From: Thioploca ingrica
GTDB taxonomy: Bacteria; Pseudomonadota; Gammaproteobacteria; Beggiatoales; Beggiatoaceae
Length of the DNA stretch: 64,000 bases
Direction of reading: 5' to 3'
NCBI GenBank assembly: GCA_000828835.1
Contig: AP014633.1
Coordinates: 1,240,001 to 1,304,000, forward strand
Shown here: one piece after another, positions 36,055-46,432 of the stretch
Layout of the letters: the number at the start of each line of letters is the position of its first letter
Numbering within the stretch: position 1 is the stretch's first letter
Notes under the pieces: model-generated
The model's input: the letters and a program-made list of their open reading frames with translations, nothing else
Told to the model about the DNA's origin: nothing
The model's database searches: none
Program-made: the position numbers and the translations under genes

Positions 36055-39000
36055 ATGACCTCCATTTCACCCAAATCTAGTGTTAAATTATCCACCTCAG
36101 ATTGGCATAAAATTTTAGTCGCATGGAATGATACTAAGACAGATTATCCCAAAGATAAGTGCATTCATCGCTTGTTTGAAATACAAGTAGAACAAACACC
36201 AGATAACATAGCGGTCGTATTTGATAATAACAAACTCAGTTATCGAGAGTTAAATACTCAGGCGAATCAATTAGCCCACTATTTGAGAATATTAGGGGTT
36301 AAACCAGCAACGTTAGTTGGAATTTGCTTAGAGCGATCCCTCAACATGATAATCGGATTATTAGCGATTCTTAAAGCCGGCGGTGTTTATGTCCCTTTAG
36401 ATCCAGACTATCCTAAAGAACGCTTGACCATCATGTTAGCCGATTCACAGGTAGCGGTTTTGTTGACTCAGGAAAAATTAGTCACTCGATTATCAACACT
36501 TTCAATACCCCTCGTGAAGTTAGATACCGATTGGGAAACGATTGCACAACAAAATCAAGAAAATCCTATTAATAACAGTAATCCGGAAGATTTAGCTTAT
36601 GTTATTTACACTTCGGGTTCTACTGGGAAACCCAAGGGAGTTGCCATTCCTCACCAAGCGATCAATCGGTTAGTTAACAATACCAACTATATCGACATTA
36701 GCGCGACTGATGTGATGGCGCAGGTTTCAAATTGTTCCTTTGATGCCGCCACTTTTGAGATTTGGGGAGCACTACTTCATGGTGCTAAACTGGTTATTCT
36801 TACTAAAAATATCGTCCTTTCTCCCCAAGATTTTGTCACTCAACTCCGTGAACAAGGGATTAGTTTATTATTTTTGACAACCGCCTTATTCAATCAATTA
36901 GCTCAAGCAGTACCGTCTGCTTTTGCTTCGTTGCGTTGCCTGTTGTTTGGAGGAGAGGCCGTTAATCCAATTTGGGTTAGCAAAGTACTTAAGCAAGCGC
37001 CACCGCAACAACTCTTACATGTTTATGGACCAACAGAAACCACTACATTTGCAACCTGGTATTTAGTCAAGGAAGTACCGGAAAACGCCACGACAGTTCC
37101 CATTGGTCGTCCTATCTCTAATACCCAATGTTATATACTTGATGATCAATTACAACCGCTACCTATCGGTTCAGCCGGAGAATTGTATATTGGTGGTGAT
37201 GGTTTGGCTCAAGGTTATTTAAATCAACTTGACTTGACCCAGGATCGGTTTATCACGGTTTCTTTGGGTGACCTCGGTGAGAGCCGTGTGTACAAAACCG
37301 GAGATTTAGTCCGCTACTTACCCGATGGTAACATTGAATTTTTAGGACGCCTTGACAATCAAGTCAAACTGCGTGGCTTTCGCATTGAACTGGGTGAAAT
37401 TGAAACGGTATTAGCTCGCCATCCCAACGTGCAACAGGCGGTCGTTATTATTAATGAAGTTCAGCCCGATGACAAACGCTTGGTTGCTTATATCACTTGT
37501 GCTCAGCCACCAACGCCCAGTGAACTCTATCACTTTCTGCAAACACAATTGCCTGACTACATGATACCAGCGGCTTTTATTCAGTTAGAAAAACTGCCGT
37601 TAACGCCTAATGGTAAAATCGATCGTCAAGCTTTACCCACCCCCGATTTTTCCCAAAGCGATCACCCCGACAATGAGGTTGCACCTCGTAGCGCGACAGA
37701 AACTTCCCTGACAACGATTTGGTCTCAAGTGTTAAAGCGAGAATTCATCAGTATTCAGAGTAATTTTTTTGAATTAGGTGGACATTCACTATTAGCCACT
37801 CAAGTTATTTCAAGAATCCGCGAAACTTTTCAAGTTAATTTACCGCTGGCTTATTTATTTGATAACCCAACCATAGCCGATTTAGCCAAACAAATAGACA
37901 TGCTCCTCCAGATTTCTTCGCTAGAAATCCCGGTGGTGCAAGCGAGTGAAGGCAAAGCCAGTACTCACACTTTATCGATTAGTCAACAAAGTTTTTGGTT
38001 ATTTGAACAGCTTCATCCGCAAACCCCAACTTATCATATTCCCTTCGCTTTTAAACTGAGCGGCACGTTAGATTTATCTGCTTTAGAGCGAGCTTTAAGC
38101 GAAATGGTATGTCGTCATACCATCTTAAGAACCACTTTTGAGTTAGATGACAATAACGTTCCCACTCAACGAATTGCACCACCTCGTCCAGTTACCGTTA
38201 TCGTCAAAGAACGCCAAACCTCAGCGGCTGATGAAATAAAGCAATGGTTAGCAGAAGAAATTCGTCAACCTTTTGATTTAACCAAAGAACATTTATTGAG
38301 AGTCACCCTCTGGTTAATCGGGAAACAAGAACAAATTTTACTACTTCTTTTCCATCATTTAATCACCGATGGTTGGTCAGTTGGCTTATTTATAAAAGAA
38401 TTAAGCGAATTATATACAACCGGCTTAGAAAACCAAATTATACCCAAGGATTCCTCTTATCAATATGTTGATTTTTGTCGCTGGCAGACCCAATGGTTAG
38501 CTAGTCCATTAGCAGATACCCAACTAACTTATTGGCAAACGCAATTAGCGGCTCCTTTACCGGTACTCGAATTACCGACTGATTATTCCCGTCCACCGGT
38601 ACAAACTTACCACGGTGCCCGGCAAGTGATAGTGATTGCGTCACCACTCACCCTGGCTTTGCGCCAATTAAGTCATCAACAGGGTGTGACTTTGTTTATG
38701 ACTTTATTAGCGGCTTTTAAAATTTTATTGTACCGTTATACCGGACAAACAGATTTATTAGTCGGTACTGCCATTGCTAATCGACAACGACTGGAATGGG
38801 AACAAGTGTTGGGACTGTTTATCAATACTTTAATTTTACGGACGCAACCCGCCGGACCAACTGCTTTTACTACATTTTTGCACCAAGTTCGTGATGTTGC
38901 CTTAGCGGCTTACCAACATCAAGACTTATCTTTTCAAATCTTAGTTGATAAAATTCATCCGGATCGCGATCTCAGTCATAATCCTTTATTCCAAACCTTT

Positions 39001-41925
39001 TTCTTATTGCAAAATTTCGATTTTCCCAATTTAGAATTAGCTGGACTAATCACAACGCCTATTGCTATCAACACCGGTACTTCTAAGTTTGATTTAACTT
39101 TAGAATTATACGAAAAAGCAGATCATTTAGAGGGTTGGTTTGAATACAATGTCGATTTGTTCAATGCGAGTACGATTCAACGTTTAGAAGAACATCTGCA
39201 AACTTTATTAACTGATATTGTGGCTCATCCGGAAAAATCCTTGTCTCGCTTGCGAATTTTGACTGAGGCGGAACGAAACCGGTTAGTACACCCACCTAAG
39301 CTAATTCGCCCAATAAATCCCTTTACCGAATTTACTCAAGCTGAAATTGAACAATCGATTCCGGCACGATTTGCTCAACAAGTTAAAAAATATCCTCAGC
39401 ATATTGCTGTTAAAACCCCACATACTCAATTGACCTATACGCAATTACACGCACAAGCGAATCAAGTTGCACAAGCACTATTAGCAGTGGTCAATGGAGA
39501 ACAACCTAACGTTGGCTTATTGTTTGAGCATGATGCTGCTATGATTGTAGCGATAATGGGTGTATTGACAGCGGGTTTAACTTATGTTCCGTTAACGCCG
39601 GATTTACCCTTTCAAAGATTGGTTTACATTTTACAAGATTCACAAGCTCAGATTTTACTAACGCATAATCCACATCTCACTTTAGCGCAAAATTTAATTT
39701 CAGCCACCAGAAAACTGATTAATATTGATGACCTTAAAGCCAACTCAGGCGCTAAACTGCCGACGGTCATTTCTCCTGATACCTTGGCTTATCTTTTATA
39801 TACTTCCGGAACGACTGGGCAACCCAAAGGGGTTATCCAAAATCATCGCAACGTATTACATTTTATTAGAAACTATACCAATAATTTACATATCAATGCG
39901 AATGATCAATTGAGTTTGTTATCATCTTATAGTTTTGATGCTGCTGTTATGGACATTTTTGCGGCTTTACTGAATGGTGCCACACTTTGTCCTATTAATT
40001 TAAAAGAGGATTATCAAGCATATTCACTCAAAAATTTAATTCAAGAACAAGGTATAACAATTTATCATTCAACGCCAACGGTTTATCGGCATTTTATTAG
40101 TACTTTAACCGCCAACGATCGGTTTCCTAAGTTGCGCTTAATTGTCATGGGTGGAGAAGAAGTTTACCAAGCCGATTTTGCCGCTTACCAACAATATTTC
40201 TCCAATCATTGTTTATTTATCAATGGATTAGGCCCAAGTGAATCGACTGTTACTTTACAATATTTTCTCAATAAACAAAGTTCCAATCCGCAACCAACGG
40301 TTCCGGTCGGTTATCCCGTAGAAGAAACCGAGATTACTTTGCTCAATGAGAAGGGTGAAGAAACTGAACTTTATGGTGAAATGGCTATCAAAAGCGACTA
40401 TATTGCACTGGGCTATTGGCAACAACCTAGCTTGACTCAAGCCGCCTTTCAGTTTGACCAGAACCAGCGTCGTTACTATCGCACCGGTGATTTAGGTCGG
40501 TTAAGAGGGGATGGTAGTATTGAATTTAATGGCAGAAAAGATTCTCAAGTAAAATTGAGAGGTTATCGTATTGAATTGAGTGAGATTGAAGCGATTTTAC
40601 AACAACATCCCGCAGTCCAAGAAAGTACGGCAATGATTCGTGAAGATCAACCCGGGTTAAAACAACTGGTCGCTTATATCGTCCCACCGGCTCAAGAATT
40701 AGTTATTCCAACCGGTCATGAATTTCGTCAATTCTTAAAAGAAAAACTACCGGATTATATGGTACCTTCTGCTATCATGATATTAAATGCCATTCCCTTG
40801 TTACCTAACGGCAAAGTGAATTACCGCCAACTCCCCATCCCCGTACCAGAATCAACCACCTTTGTCGCCCCTCGGAGTGATTTAGAACAACAACTCACGT
40901 CAATTTGGGAAAAAATACTCGGTATCTCTTCTATTGGTGTGCATGATAACTTTTTCAATCTGGGTGGACATTCCTTATTAGCCGTTGCTTTGGTCAATCA
41001 AATTGAAAAACAATTCGGTAAACGTCTCCCTTTAATCAGCTTATTTCAAGCGCCTACTATTGCACAACAGGCTGGGCTATTACAAGAACAACAATCGTCT
41101 CGTTCTTGGACCATCTTAGAGGCTATTCAACCTTTAGGAACGCGTCCAATTTTGTTTTTTCTTTGCCCAGGCCATTATGTGCGTAATTTAAGTCAAGTAC
41201 TTGGTCTTGAGCAACCCATTTACCGCTTAGAAATTCTTGGTCTACAATCATCACATCAACAAATATTTTCCTTAGACATTGCGACTAAGCGATTTATTCA
41301 AGAAATCCAATCCATTCAACCACAAGGCCCTTATTATTTTCTCGGTTTTTGTGGGCTAGCCAAAATGGCTATCGAGCTAGCAAGACAACTCCAGGAACAA
41401 GGACACTCGATAGCATTTTTAGGACTTATTCAAGCGATACCTTATTATCCACGTTGGTCTTTTTCCCAACATTGGTCTAAGTTATTGGAAAGTGGACCGG
41501 TTTATTTGTGGCGAAAAATAATTAGGAAATTTCGTTCTAACCAGAACCGTTTAATCCATTTCTTTTTAAGTAAAACGAATAAAATAACTTCCCTAAAGCC
41601 GGTAAAAGAAAATTTATCACCTCAGTTAGAATACACCCGGTTTGTTAATTCTTTTATTCATACCTTAAATAGCTATGCAATGCCTCCCTATCGTGGCGAT
41701 ATGGTATTGTTTCATTTAAGTGAATGGTGTACTAAGAATGCGACCGAACTCGAATTAGCTCGACAAGTAGCCGCTGGCAAGCTAGAAGTTTATGAAATTC
41801 CTGCAAAAATACATGATAGACTTTGTATAACACCCCAGGTCGAAGTATTAGGCAAACAATTACAACTCTATTTGGAACAACACTGTTTTAACATGAGTTC
41901 GACCAAAATCGAATCCCAAAATTAA
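36055..41925 (+). CDS. Two-module nonribosomal peptide synthetase (A-T-C-A-T-TE)
   Basis: 1956 residues. Module 1: adenylation (about 35-530; YTSGSTGKPKG, GEL, YKTGDL, NGKIDR) and carrier (GGHSLL). Module 2: condensation domain with HHLITDGWS (HHxxxDG intact), adenylation (YTSGTTGQPKG, YRTGDL), carrier (GGHSLL), and a C-terminal thioesterase. It starts directly with A, so it loads the first residue itself and should make a dipeptide-sized product. Hand alignment to GrsA gives code D-A-F-F-L-G-V-T-F-K for A1, of the aliphatic Val/Ile type; A2 gives an unfamiliar D-A-M-H-V-G-G-V-T-K. In the thioesterase the expected GxSxG reads GFCGL, so Cys would replace Ser. No MbtH or phosphopantetheinyl transferase gene is nearby. 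Confidence 0.93.
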   Translation: MTSISPKSSVKLSTSDWHKILVAWNDTKTDYPKDKCIHRLFEIQVEQTPDNIAVVFDNNKLSYRELNTQANQLAHYLRILGVKPATLVGICLERSLNMIIGLLAILKAGGVYVPLDPDYPKERLTIMLADSQVAVLLTQEKLVTRLSTLSIPLVKLDTDWETIAQQNQENPINNSNPEDLAYVIYTSGSTGKPKGVAIPHQAINRLVNNTNYIDISATDVMAQVSNCSFDAATFEIWGALLHGAKLVILTKNIVLSPQDFVTQLREQGISLLFLTTALFNQLAQAVPSAFASLRCLLFGGEAVNPIWVSKVLKQAPPQQLLHVYGPTETTTFATWYLVKEVPENATTVPIGRPISNTQCYILDDQLQPLPIGSAGELYIGGDGLAQGYLNQLDLTQDRFITVSLGDLGESRVYKTGDLVRYLPDGNIEFLGRLDNQVKLRGFRIELGEIETVLARHPNVQQAVVIINEVQPDDKRLVAYITCAQPPTPSELYHFLQTQLPDYMIPAAFIQLEKLPLTPNGKIDRQALPTPDFSQSDHPDNEVAPRSATETSLTTIWSQVLKREFISIQSNFFELGGHSLLATQVISRIRETFQVNLPLAYLFDNPTIADLAKQIDMLLQISSLEIPVVQASEGKASTHTLSISQQSFWLFEQLHPQTPTYHIPFAFKLSGTLDLSALERALSEMVCRHTILRTTFELDDNNVPTQRIAPPRPVTVIVKERQTSAADEIKQWLAEEIRQPFDLTKEHLLRVTLWLIGKQEQILLLLFHHLITDGWSVGLFIKELSELYTTGLENQIIPKDSSYQYVDFCRWQTQWLASPLADTQLTYWQTQLAAPLPVLELPTDYSRPPVQTYHGARQVIVIASPLTLALRQLSHQQGVTLFMTLLAAFKILLYRYTGQTDLLVGTAIANRQRLEWEQVLGLFINTLILRTQPAGPTAFTTFLHQVRDVALAAYQHQDLSFQILVDKIHPDRDLSHNPLFQTFFLLQNFDFPNLELAGLITTPIAINTGTSKFDLTLELYEKADHLEGWFEYNVDLFNASTIQRLEEHLQTLLTDIVAHPEKSLSRLRILTEAERNRLVHPPKLIRPINPFTEFTQAEIEQSIPARFAQQVKKYPQHIAVKTPHTQLTYTQLHAQANQVAQALLAVVNGEQPNVGLLFEHDAAMIVAIMGVLTAGLTYVPLTPDLPFQRLVYILQDSQAQILLTHNPHLTLAQNLISATRKLINIDDLKANSGAKLPTVISPDTLAYLLYTSGTTGQPKGVIQNHRNVLHFIRNYTNNLHINANDQLSLLSSYSFDAAVMDIFAALLNGATLCPINLKEDYQAYSLKNLIQEQGITIYHSTPTVYRHFISTLTANDRFPKLRLIVMGGEEVYQADFAAYQQYFSNHCLFINGLGPSESTVTLQYFLNKQSSNPQPTVPVGYPVEETEITLLNEKGEETELYGEMAIKSDYIALGYWQQPSLTQAAFQFDQNQRRYYRTGDLGRLRGDGSIEFNGRKDSQVKLRGYRIELSEIEAILQQHPAVQESTAMIREDQPGLKQLVAYIVPPAQELVIPTGHEFRQFLKEKLPDYMVPSAIMILNAIPLLPNGKVNYRQLPIPVPESTTFVAPRSDLEQQLTSIWEKILGISSIGVHDNFFNLGGHSLLAVALVNQIEKQFGKRLPLISLFQAPTIAQQAGLLQEQQSSRSWTILEAIQPLGTRPILFFLCPGHYVRNLSQVLGLEQPIYRLEILGLQSSHQQIFSLDIATKRFIQEIQSIQPQGPYYFLGFCGLAKMAIELARQLQEQGHSIAFLGLIQAIPYYPRWSFSQHWSKLLESGPVYLWRKIIRKFRSNQNRLIHFFLSKTNKITSLKPVKENLSPQLEYTRFVNSFIHTLNSYAMPPYRGDMVLFHLSEWCTKNATELELARQVAAGKLEVYEIPAKIHDRLCITPQVEVLGKQLQLYLEQHCFNMSSTKIESQN

Positions 41926-42021
41926 CTAGCCGGTGGAGGGGATTAAGTTGGAGAAAGCTTCCGTTCTACTTCAATTACTCAGTATGCGAAATTTTCTTTA
42001 AAAATCATTAAGGATCAATAA

Positions 42022-42438
42022 ATGAACCCCTGGTATCAAGAACTGTTCACCAATTACGCCAATGCCTATGATAAAGAATCCTTTACTCAAGGCACGGTTG
42101 CTGAAGTTGATTTTATTGAAGCCGAAATTCAATCAGATCGCTCCAAAATGATTTTGGATATTGGTTGCGGCACTGGAAGACACTCTATTGAATTAGCTAA
42201 ACGCGGTTATCAAGTCGTCGGGATTGATTTATCTGAATCGCAACTCCAGAAAGCCAGAGAAAAAGCGCAACGTGAAGGTGTTCAAGTCAAGTTTCTCCAA
42301 GCCGATGCTCGACACTTTAATTTTGAGACTCCCTTCGATTTGGTCATTATGTTATGTGAAGGTGCTTTTCCATTAATGGAAACGGACGAAATGAATTTTA
42401 GCATTGGTACCAGAAAAACCAGGCTACTACCAATTTAG
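42022..42438 (+). pseudogene. Truncated class I SAM methyltransferase
   Basis: The first about 120 residues form a good Rossmann half: DIGCGTGRHS (SAM motif I), VGIDLSESQL (motif II), FLQADARHF and DLVIMLCEGAF (motif IV). Family members run to about 240-260 residues. Here the frame leaves the family after METDEMNF and stops at 138. A different frame stays open from about 42402 to 42537 (PGYYQFSFDKDQ), suggesting a deletion or fusion. An AAGGATC ribosome site precedes the ATG. It sits 97 bases after the NRPS and may once have been a tailoring enzyme; it is probably inactive now. Confidence 0.75.
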
Positions 42439-42875
42439 CTTCGATAAAGACCAGAAAAGTGAATTGATAACAGAGGTCAAAGGATGGAGTAAGTTATTAA
42501 GGGCATGCTTGAGTGTGACCAGCACTCAAGCCCCCTAGCCGCTATTCAAATTAGGTAGGAATTGTTTGAATAACCGTCATAATTTATTTTAGCAAAATTG
42601 ATACCAGTTTTAGTCAATTTAGATTTTTTCTCTTTTACAATACGTTGGAGCCTTTGCGGTCGGGTGCGTTAGACTGACTATAGCCGTAACGCACCCGACC
42701 ACAAACGAGCAGAAGTATTGTTAAATGATTTTTGGGTTTTAACCCGTAAAGTGTTATGATTTTTAATGCTGATTTAGCTATGTCATTAAAATGCCAGGTC
42801 GTGTTAAAACGGTCATGCTCGTTCAATACTAATTATTAATCATCCGGTTTATTTTTAAAGTAAAGGAACAATACT
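42439..42875. other. Intergenic region with a 14-bp perfect palindrome
   Basis: GGTCGGGTGCGTTA (42658-42671) and TAACGCACCCGACC (42687-42700) pair perfectly around a 15-base loop. No T tract follows. The element resembles the TGGGTTACGC palindromes at 57714 and looks like a dispersed repeat. The VWA gene ribosome site (AAAGGA) lies just before 42876. No other feature is seen. Confidence 0.6.
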
Positions 42876-43712
42876 ATGCCTGCTGTTATCAGTAGTGCTA
42901 ATCCGTCGTGTTTTGTATTTCTTATTGATCAATCGGCTTCAATGCGAAAACCGTTTGGTGGTAGCGAAGTTAATCAGAAAAAAACCGAAGGGGTTGCTGA
43001 CGCCATTAATCGTTGGTTACAAAATCTGATTATCAAGTGTGCTAAATCAGAAGGAATACGAGATTATTATTGTGTGAGTGTTATCGGTTATGGTGCCCAA
43101 ATTACTTCTGCTTTTAAAGGGGATTTAACCGGGAAGCGATTGGTTCCGATTAGTCAAATTGCAAATCACCCTTTGCGAATTGAAAAACGGACTAAATTCG
43201 TTGACGATGGTGTGGGTGGCTTAGCTGAACAAATAGTCAAATTTCCCGTCTGGATTGATCCCATTGCTAATGGACAAACGCCGATGTGTGAAGCCATCGT
43301 ATTGGCACAAAGGATTCTCTCTAAATGGTTGGATGAACATCCCGATTGCTTTCCACCCATTGTTATTAATATGACAGACGGTGCCGCTACCGACGGTGAT
43401 CCGCGAATTTTTGCTAAAAAACTGACTCATTTAGCAAGTAGTGATGGTAATGTGTTGTTATTTAATATTAATTTTACCTCGCACCAAGCGAATCCCATTG
43501 AATTTCCGGATACTGATAGGAATTTATTAGATAAGTACGCTAAACAACTTTTTCAAATGTCGAGTCTATTACCGGATTATATGAGAAAGATTGCTGCTCA
43601 CGAATACAACATACCGGTTTCAGAAACAACCCGAGGCTTTACTTTTAATGCGGATATGGTCGCACTCATTAAATTTTTGGATATTGGTACCCGTCCAAGC
43701 AATTTAGAATAA
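42876..43712 (+). CDS. TerY-like von Willebrand A domain protein
   Basis: A 278-residue single VWA domain, cytosolic. The MIDAS motif is intact: DQSASM near residue 22 (DxSxS), a threonine in NGQTPMCEA and an aspartate in NMTDGAATDGD. It matches the TerY group, whose metal site is thought to scaffold partner proteins. The phosphatase gene starts 2 bases after its stop and a kinase follows, which is the composition of the TerY-phosphorylation triad. A palindrome and about 430 bases separate it from the preceding pseudogene, so it probably begins the operon. Confidence 0.87.
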   Translation: MPAVISSANPSCFVFLIDQSASMRKPFGGSEVNQKKTEGVADAINRWLQNLIIKCAKSEGIRDYYCVSVIGYGAQITSAFKGDLTGKRLVPISQIANHPLRIEKRTKFVDDGVGGLAEQIVKFPVWIDPIANGQTPMCEAIVLAQRILSKWLDEHPDCFPPIVINMTDGAATDGDPRIFAKKLTHLASSDGNVLLFNINFTSHQANPIEFPDTDRNLLDKYAKQLFQMSSLLPDYMRKIAAHEYNIPVSETTRGFTFNADMVALIKFLDIGTRPSNLE

Positions 43713-43713
43713 C

Positions 43714-44445
43714 ATGCAGATCACTGCTGAAACCTTTTGGTTACCTAAACAAGGTTATGCGCTATCTGACTATGAAGATGCTTATTATCCTAACTCATTT
43801 ATTAAACAACAATTAAGCATTTTTAGATGCGCCGTGGCGGACGGAGCCACTGAAAGTTCATTTGCGGGTCAATGGGCACGGCTATTAGTTAAAGCCTACT
43901 GCGAAGATAAACTAAAAGGCGATGATTTTAATTATCATTTGCCCAAATTACAGCAACAATGGTTGAGTCAAGTAACCGCTCAACCTTTGCCGTGGTATGC
44001 TGAAGAAAAGTTACAGCAAGGTGCATTTTCGGCTTTGGTGGGATTAACCTTGTACCAGCAACCGCCCATAGGCAAAGTACTCGCTATTGGAGATAGTTGT
44101 CTATTTCAGGTTCGTCAAGAAAATCTTATTCACTGTTTTCCTTTGATCCATTCCCAACAATTTAATAATAATCCTTCTTTATTATCGAGCAACGTTTTAT
44201 ATAATAAGCACCTTGCTGATCACATTTACCAAATAAACATAAAGTGGCAACGAGGAGATGAATTTTATCTGATGACAGACGCACTGGCTTACTGGTTTTT
44301 ACACAATTATGAACAACATAGTCAACCCTGGCAAACTTTGCGTCACTTAATTCAATCTAATTTTAAAGATTGGATTATTAAATTAATCGCGGCGCAACAC
44401 TTATCTAATGATGATGTGACTCTCATGCGCATCTTGCTTAAATAG
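43714..44445 (+). CDS. PP2C-type serine/threonine phosphatase of the TerY triad
   Basis: A 243-residue protein phosphatase-like domain. The PP2C metal motifs can be seen as SDYEDAYY near the N-terminus, VADGATESSFAG around residue 42, LAIGDSCLFQV near 125, TDALAYW and the terminal DDVTLM. It is shorter than classic PP2C, as in the triad family. It should remove phosphate from targets of the kinase encoded next. It is separated from the VWA gene by one base, so translation is likely coupled; no strong ribosome site is seen. Confidence 0.83.
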   Translation: MQITAETFWLPKQGYALSDYEDAYYPNSFIKQQLSIFRCAVADGATESSFAGQWARLLVKAYCEDKLKGDDFNYHLPKLQQQWLSQVTAQPLPWYAEEKLQQGAFSALVGLTLYQQPPIGKVLAIGDSCLFQVRQENLIHCFPLIHSQQFNNNPSLLSSNVLYNKHLADHIYQINIKWQRGDEFYLMTDALAYWFLHNYEQHSQPWQTLRHLIQSNFKDWIIKLIAAQHLSNDDVTLMRILLK

Positions 44446-44545
44446 TCAGTTATCAGTTATCAAATGTTTTCAATGTCAATTTTGGTTCTGAGTTGTTGAC
44501 GTCTTAAATAAATATGAGCAAAAATGTTTCTGGTGATGACTCGTT

Positions 44546-46432
44546 ATGATTTGTCCAACCGCGCTAGATTATAGTAATGCTATTCAAAATCCACATCTTA
44601 ACTTTCAAGATCCCGAATTACAACAAGGTGAGCCGGAATTAACCCCGTTCGGATTACCTCGTCCTTGGAGTGGTAATTTTGCTACCGTTTTTCAAATGCA
44701 TTGCCAACAGCATGATTGGGCAGTTCGTTGTTTTACCCGTGAATTAAGTGATCAGCAATCTCGTTATGCCGTTATCCATCATCATTTAGAAAGTGCTAAG
44801 TTACCCTATACCGTTCAATTTGACTTTATTCCTAAAGGGATTAAGGTCAATGGTCAATGGTTTCCTATTCTTAAAATGGCTTGGGTGGAAGGTGAATTGT
44901 TAGATCAGTTTATGTTTAAACACTTGCATAATGCTAAGATCTTACGTCAACTCGCTATCCGTTGGGTACGAATGGTTAAACAGTTAGACGCGACTCAAAT
45001 GGCACATGGCGATCTACAACAGGGTAATGTTTTAATTGTTAGAGGCAATATTAAATTAGTTGATTATGATGCTATGTTTGTTCCGGCACTGGGTGGGCAA
45101 AAAAGTCGCGAGATTGGACATCCGAATTATCAACACCCTTCCAGAACAGCAAGTGACTTTGATGTTTACGTCGATCGTTTTTCTGCTTGGATTGTTTATA
45201 TCAGTTTAGTTGCTCTGAGTCTTAATCCCGATCTATGGCAATTAGTTCGTGCTGGGGATGAGTTTATTTTGTTTTGCCGAGAGGATTTTGTCAAACCCAA
45301 AGAATCGTTACTTCTAGCCTTACTCGTAACTCATGAAGATCCGCGGTTACAATTACTGGCACAACTGGTTGAAAAATTACTCTCGCTGCCGTTATCACAA
45401 ATACCACCACTGATATCACTCGCTAGGCAATTTGAGCCGCTACTTAATTTAGAACTGACTCAGATTCGTTGCTTGAAAGATTACGTCAATTCTCAACTCA
45501 GAGTGAAATTATTTGAACAATTATTCTCGGCTAAAGAGAATACGCTAACAAAAATCACCACAGTAACAGCAAAAATTAATATTCAATCGAATGAAAAAGA
45601 AGTGAATGATTTAATTGAATTACTAACCGCATTAAACCAAACACCAGCGGCAACAGTAGAAGGGGAAACGACTACAACACTTAATGAAAATAAGTTAAAT
45701 AATTTACTTGATCTATCGACAGCATTGCCAATAGTGCCTTGGTTGCAGAATTCGACTAAACCTTCTTCATCCCCAACTAAAGCAGAAATGGAATCAGTAC
45801 AATGGTTTCAACAAGCGGCTCAACAAGGTCATGCTGAAGCTCAATACACCTTAGCCTGGATGTATGCTCAAGGAAGAGGTGTTTCTCAAGATTTGCAGCA
45901 GGCAGCTAGATTATTTCGTCGAGCAGCACTTAAAGGTTATGCAGAAGCTCAATACCATTTAGGTCTGATGTATATTCAAGGAGTGGGTGTTTCACAAGAT
46001 TTTACTCAAGCGGCACACTGGTTTGTTAAAGCCGCTATGCAAGGACACGTAGCCGCTCGCCAAGCACGAATCAATTTGTATCTCCAAATTGCAGAACAAG
46101 GTGATGTTCAAGCGCAATATTTATTATGGGAAATGTCTACTCAAGGTGAAACTGAAATTACCCAACCTTTACAATGGCTTGAACAATCGGCCCAGCAGGG
46201 TTACGTAAAAGCTCAATATACTTTGGCCAAGTTATATGAACAAGGTGATGAGGTTGAACGGGATTTTTTTAAAGCGACCTATTGGTATAGACAAGCGATA
46301 AAACAAGGTCATTTTTTAGCAGCTAAACAATACTTTAGGTTGTGGGTTTCTCGTTATCAAGATAAAATTAAATTTATAGTTATCTTATTTCTTTTATTAG
46401 GAATTTTTATAGTATTCTATCAATATAGTTGA
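44546..46432 (+). CDS. Protein kinase-Sel1 repeat membrane protein of the TerY triad
   Basis: 628 residues. A kinase domain (about 36-270) has a glycine-loop equivalent WSGNFATVF, AVRCF where the usual VAIK lysine is Arg, the catalytic-loop AHGDLQQGN with D156, and VDYDAMF in place of DFG. A variable linker (about 310-410) precedes about five Sel1 repeats (about 415-600; AEAQYTLAWMYAQG, AEAQYHLGLMYIQG), and a single C-terminal membrane anchor (FIVILFLLLGIFIVFY). The unusual core motifs fit the triad kinase family rather than typical Hanks kinases. Sel1 repeats would recruit partner proteins at the membrane. It lies 100 bases after the phosphatase. Confidence 0.87.
   Translation: MICPTALDYSNAIQNPHLNFQDPELQQGEPELTPFGLPRPWSGNFATVFQMHCQQHDWAVRCFTRELSDQQSRYAVIHHHLESAKLPYTVQFDFIPKGIKVNGQWFPILKMAWVEGELLDQFMFKHLHNAKILRQLAIRWVRMVKQLDATQMAHGDLQQGNVLIVRGNIKLVDYDAMFVPALGGQKSREIGHPNYQHPSRTASDFDVYVDRFSAWIVYISLVALSLNPDLWQLVRAGDEFILFCREDFVKPKESLLLALLVTHEDPRLQLLAQLVEKLLSLPLSQIPPLISLARQFEPLLNLELTQIRCLKDYVNSQLRVKLFEQLFSAKENTLTKITTVTAKINIQSNEKEVNDLIELLTALNQTPAATVEGETTTTLNENKLNNLLDLSTALPIVPWLQNSTKPSSSPTKAEMESVQWFQQAAQQGHAEAQYTLAWMYAQGRGVSQDLQQAARLFRRAALKGYAEAQYHLGLMYIQGVGVSQDFTQAAHWFVKAAMQGHVAARQARINLYLQIAEQGDVQAQYLLWEMSTQGETEITQPLQWLEQSAQQGYVKAQYTLAKLYEQGDEVERDFFKATYWYRQAIKQGHFLAAKQYFRLWVSRYQDKIKFIVILFLLLGIFIVFYQYS

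Noticed and set aside
36055..41925. Naming the NRPS product or the A2 substrate
   Set aside because: The A2 code read by hand does not match a code I know, and the A1 code gives only a class; no product can be stated.
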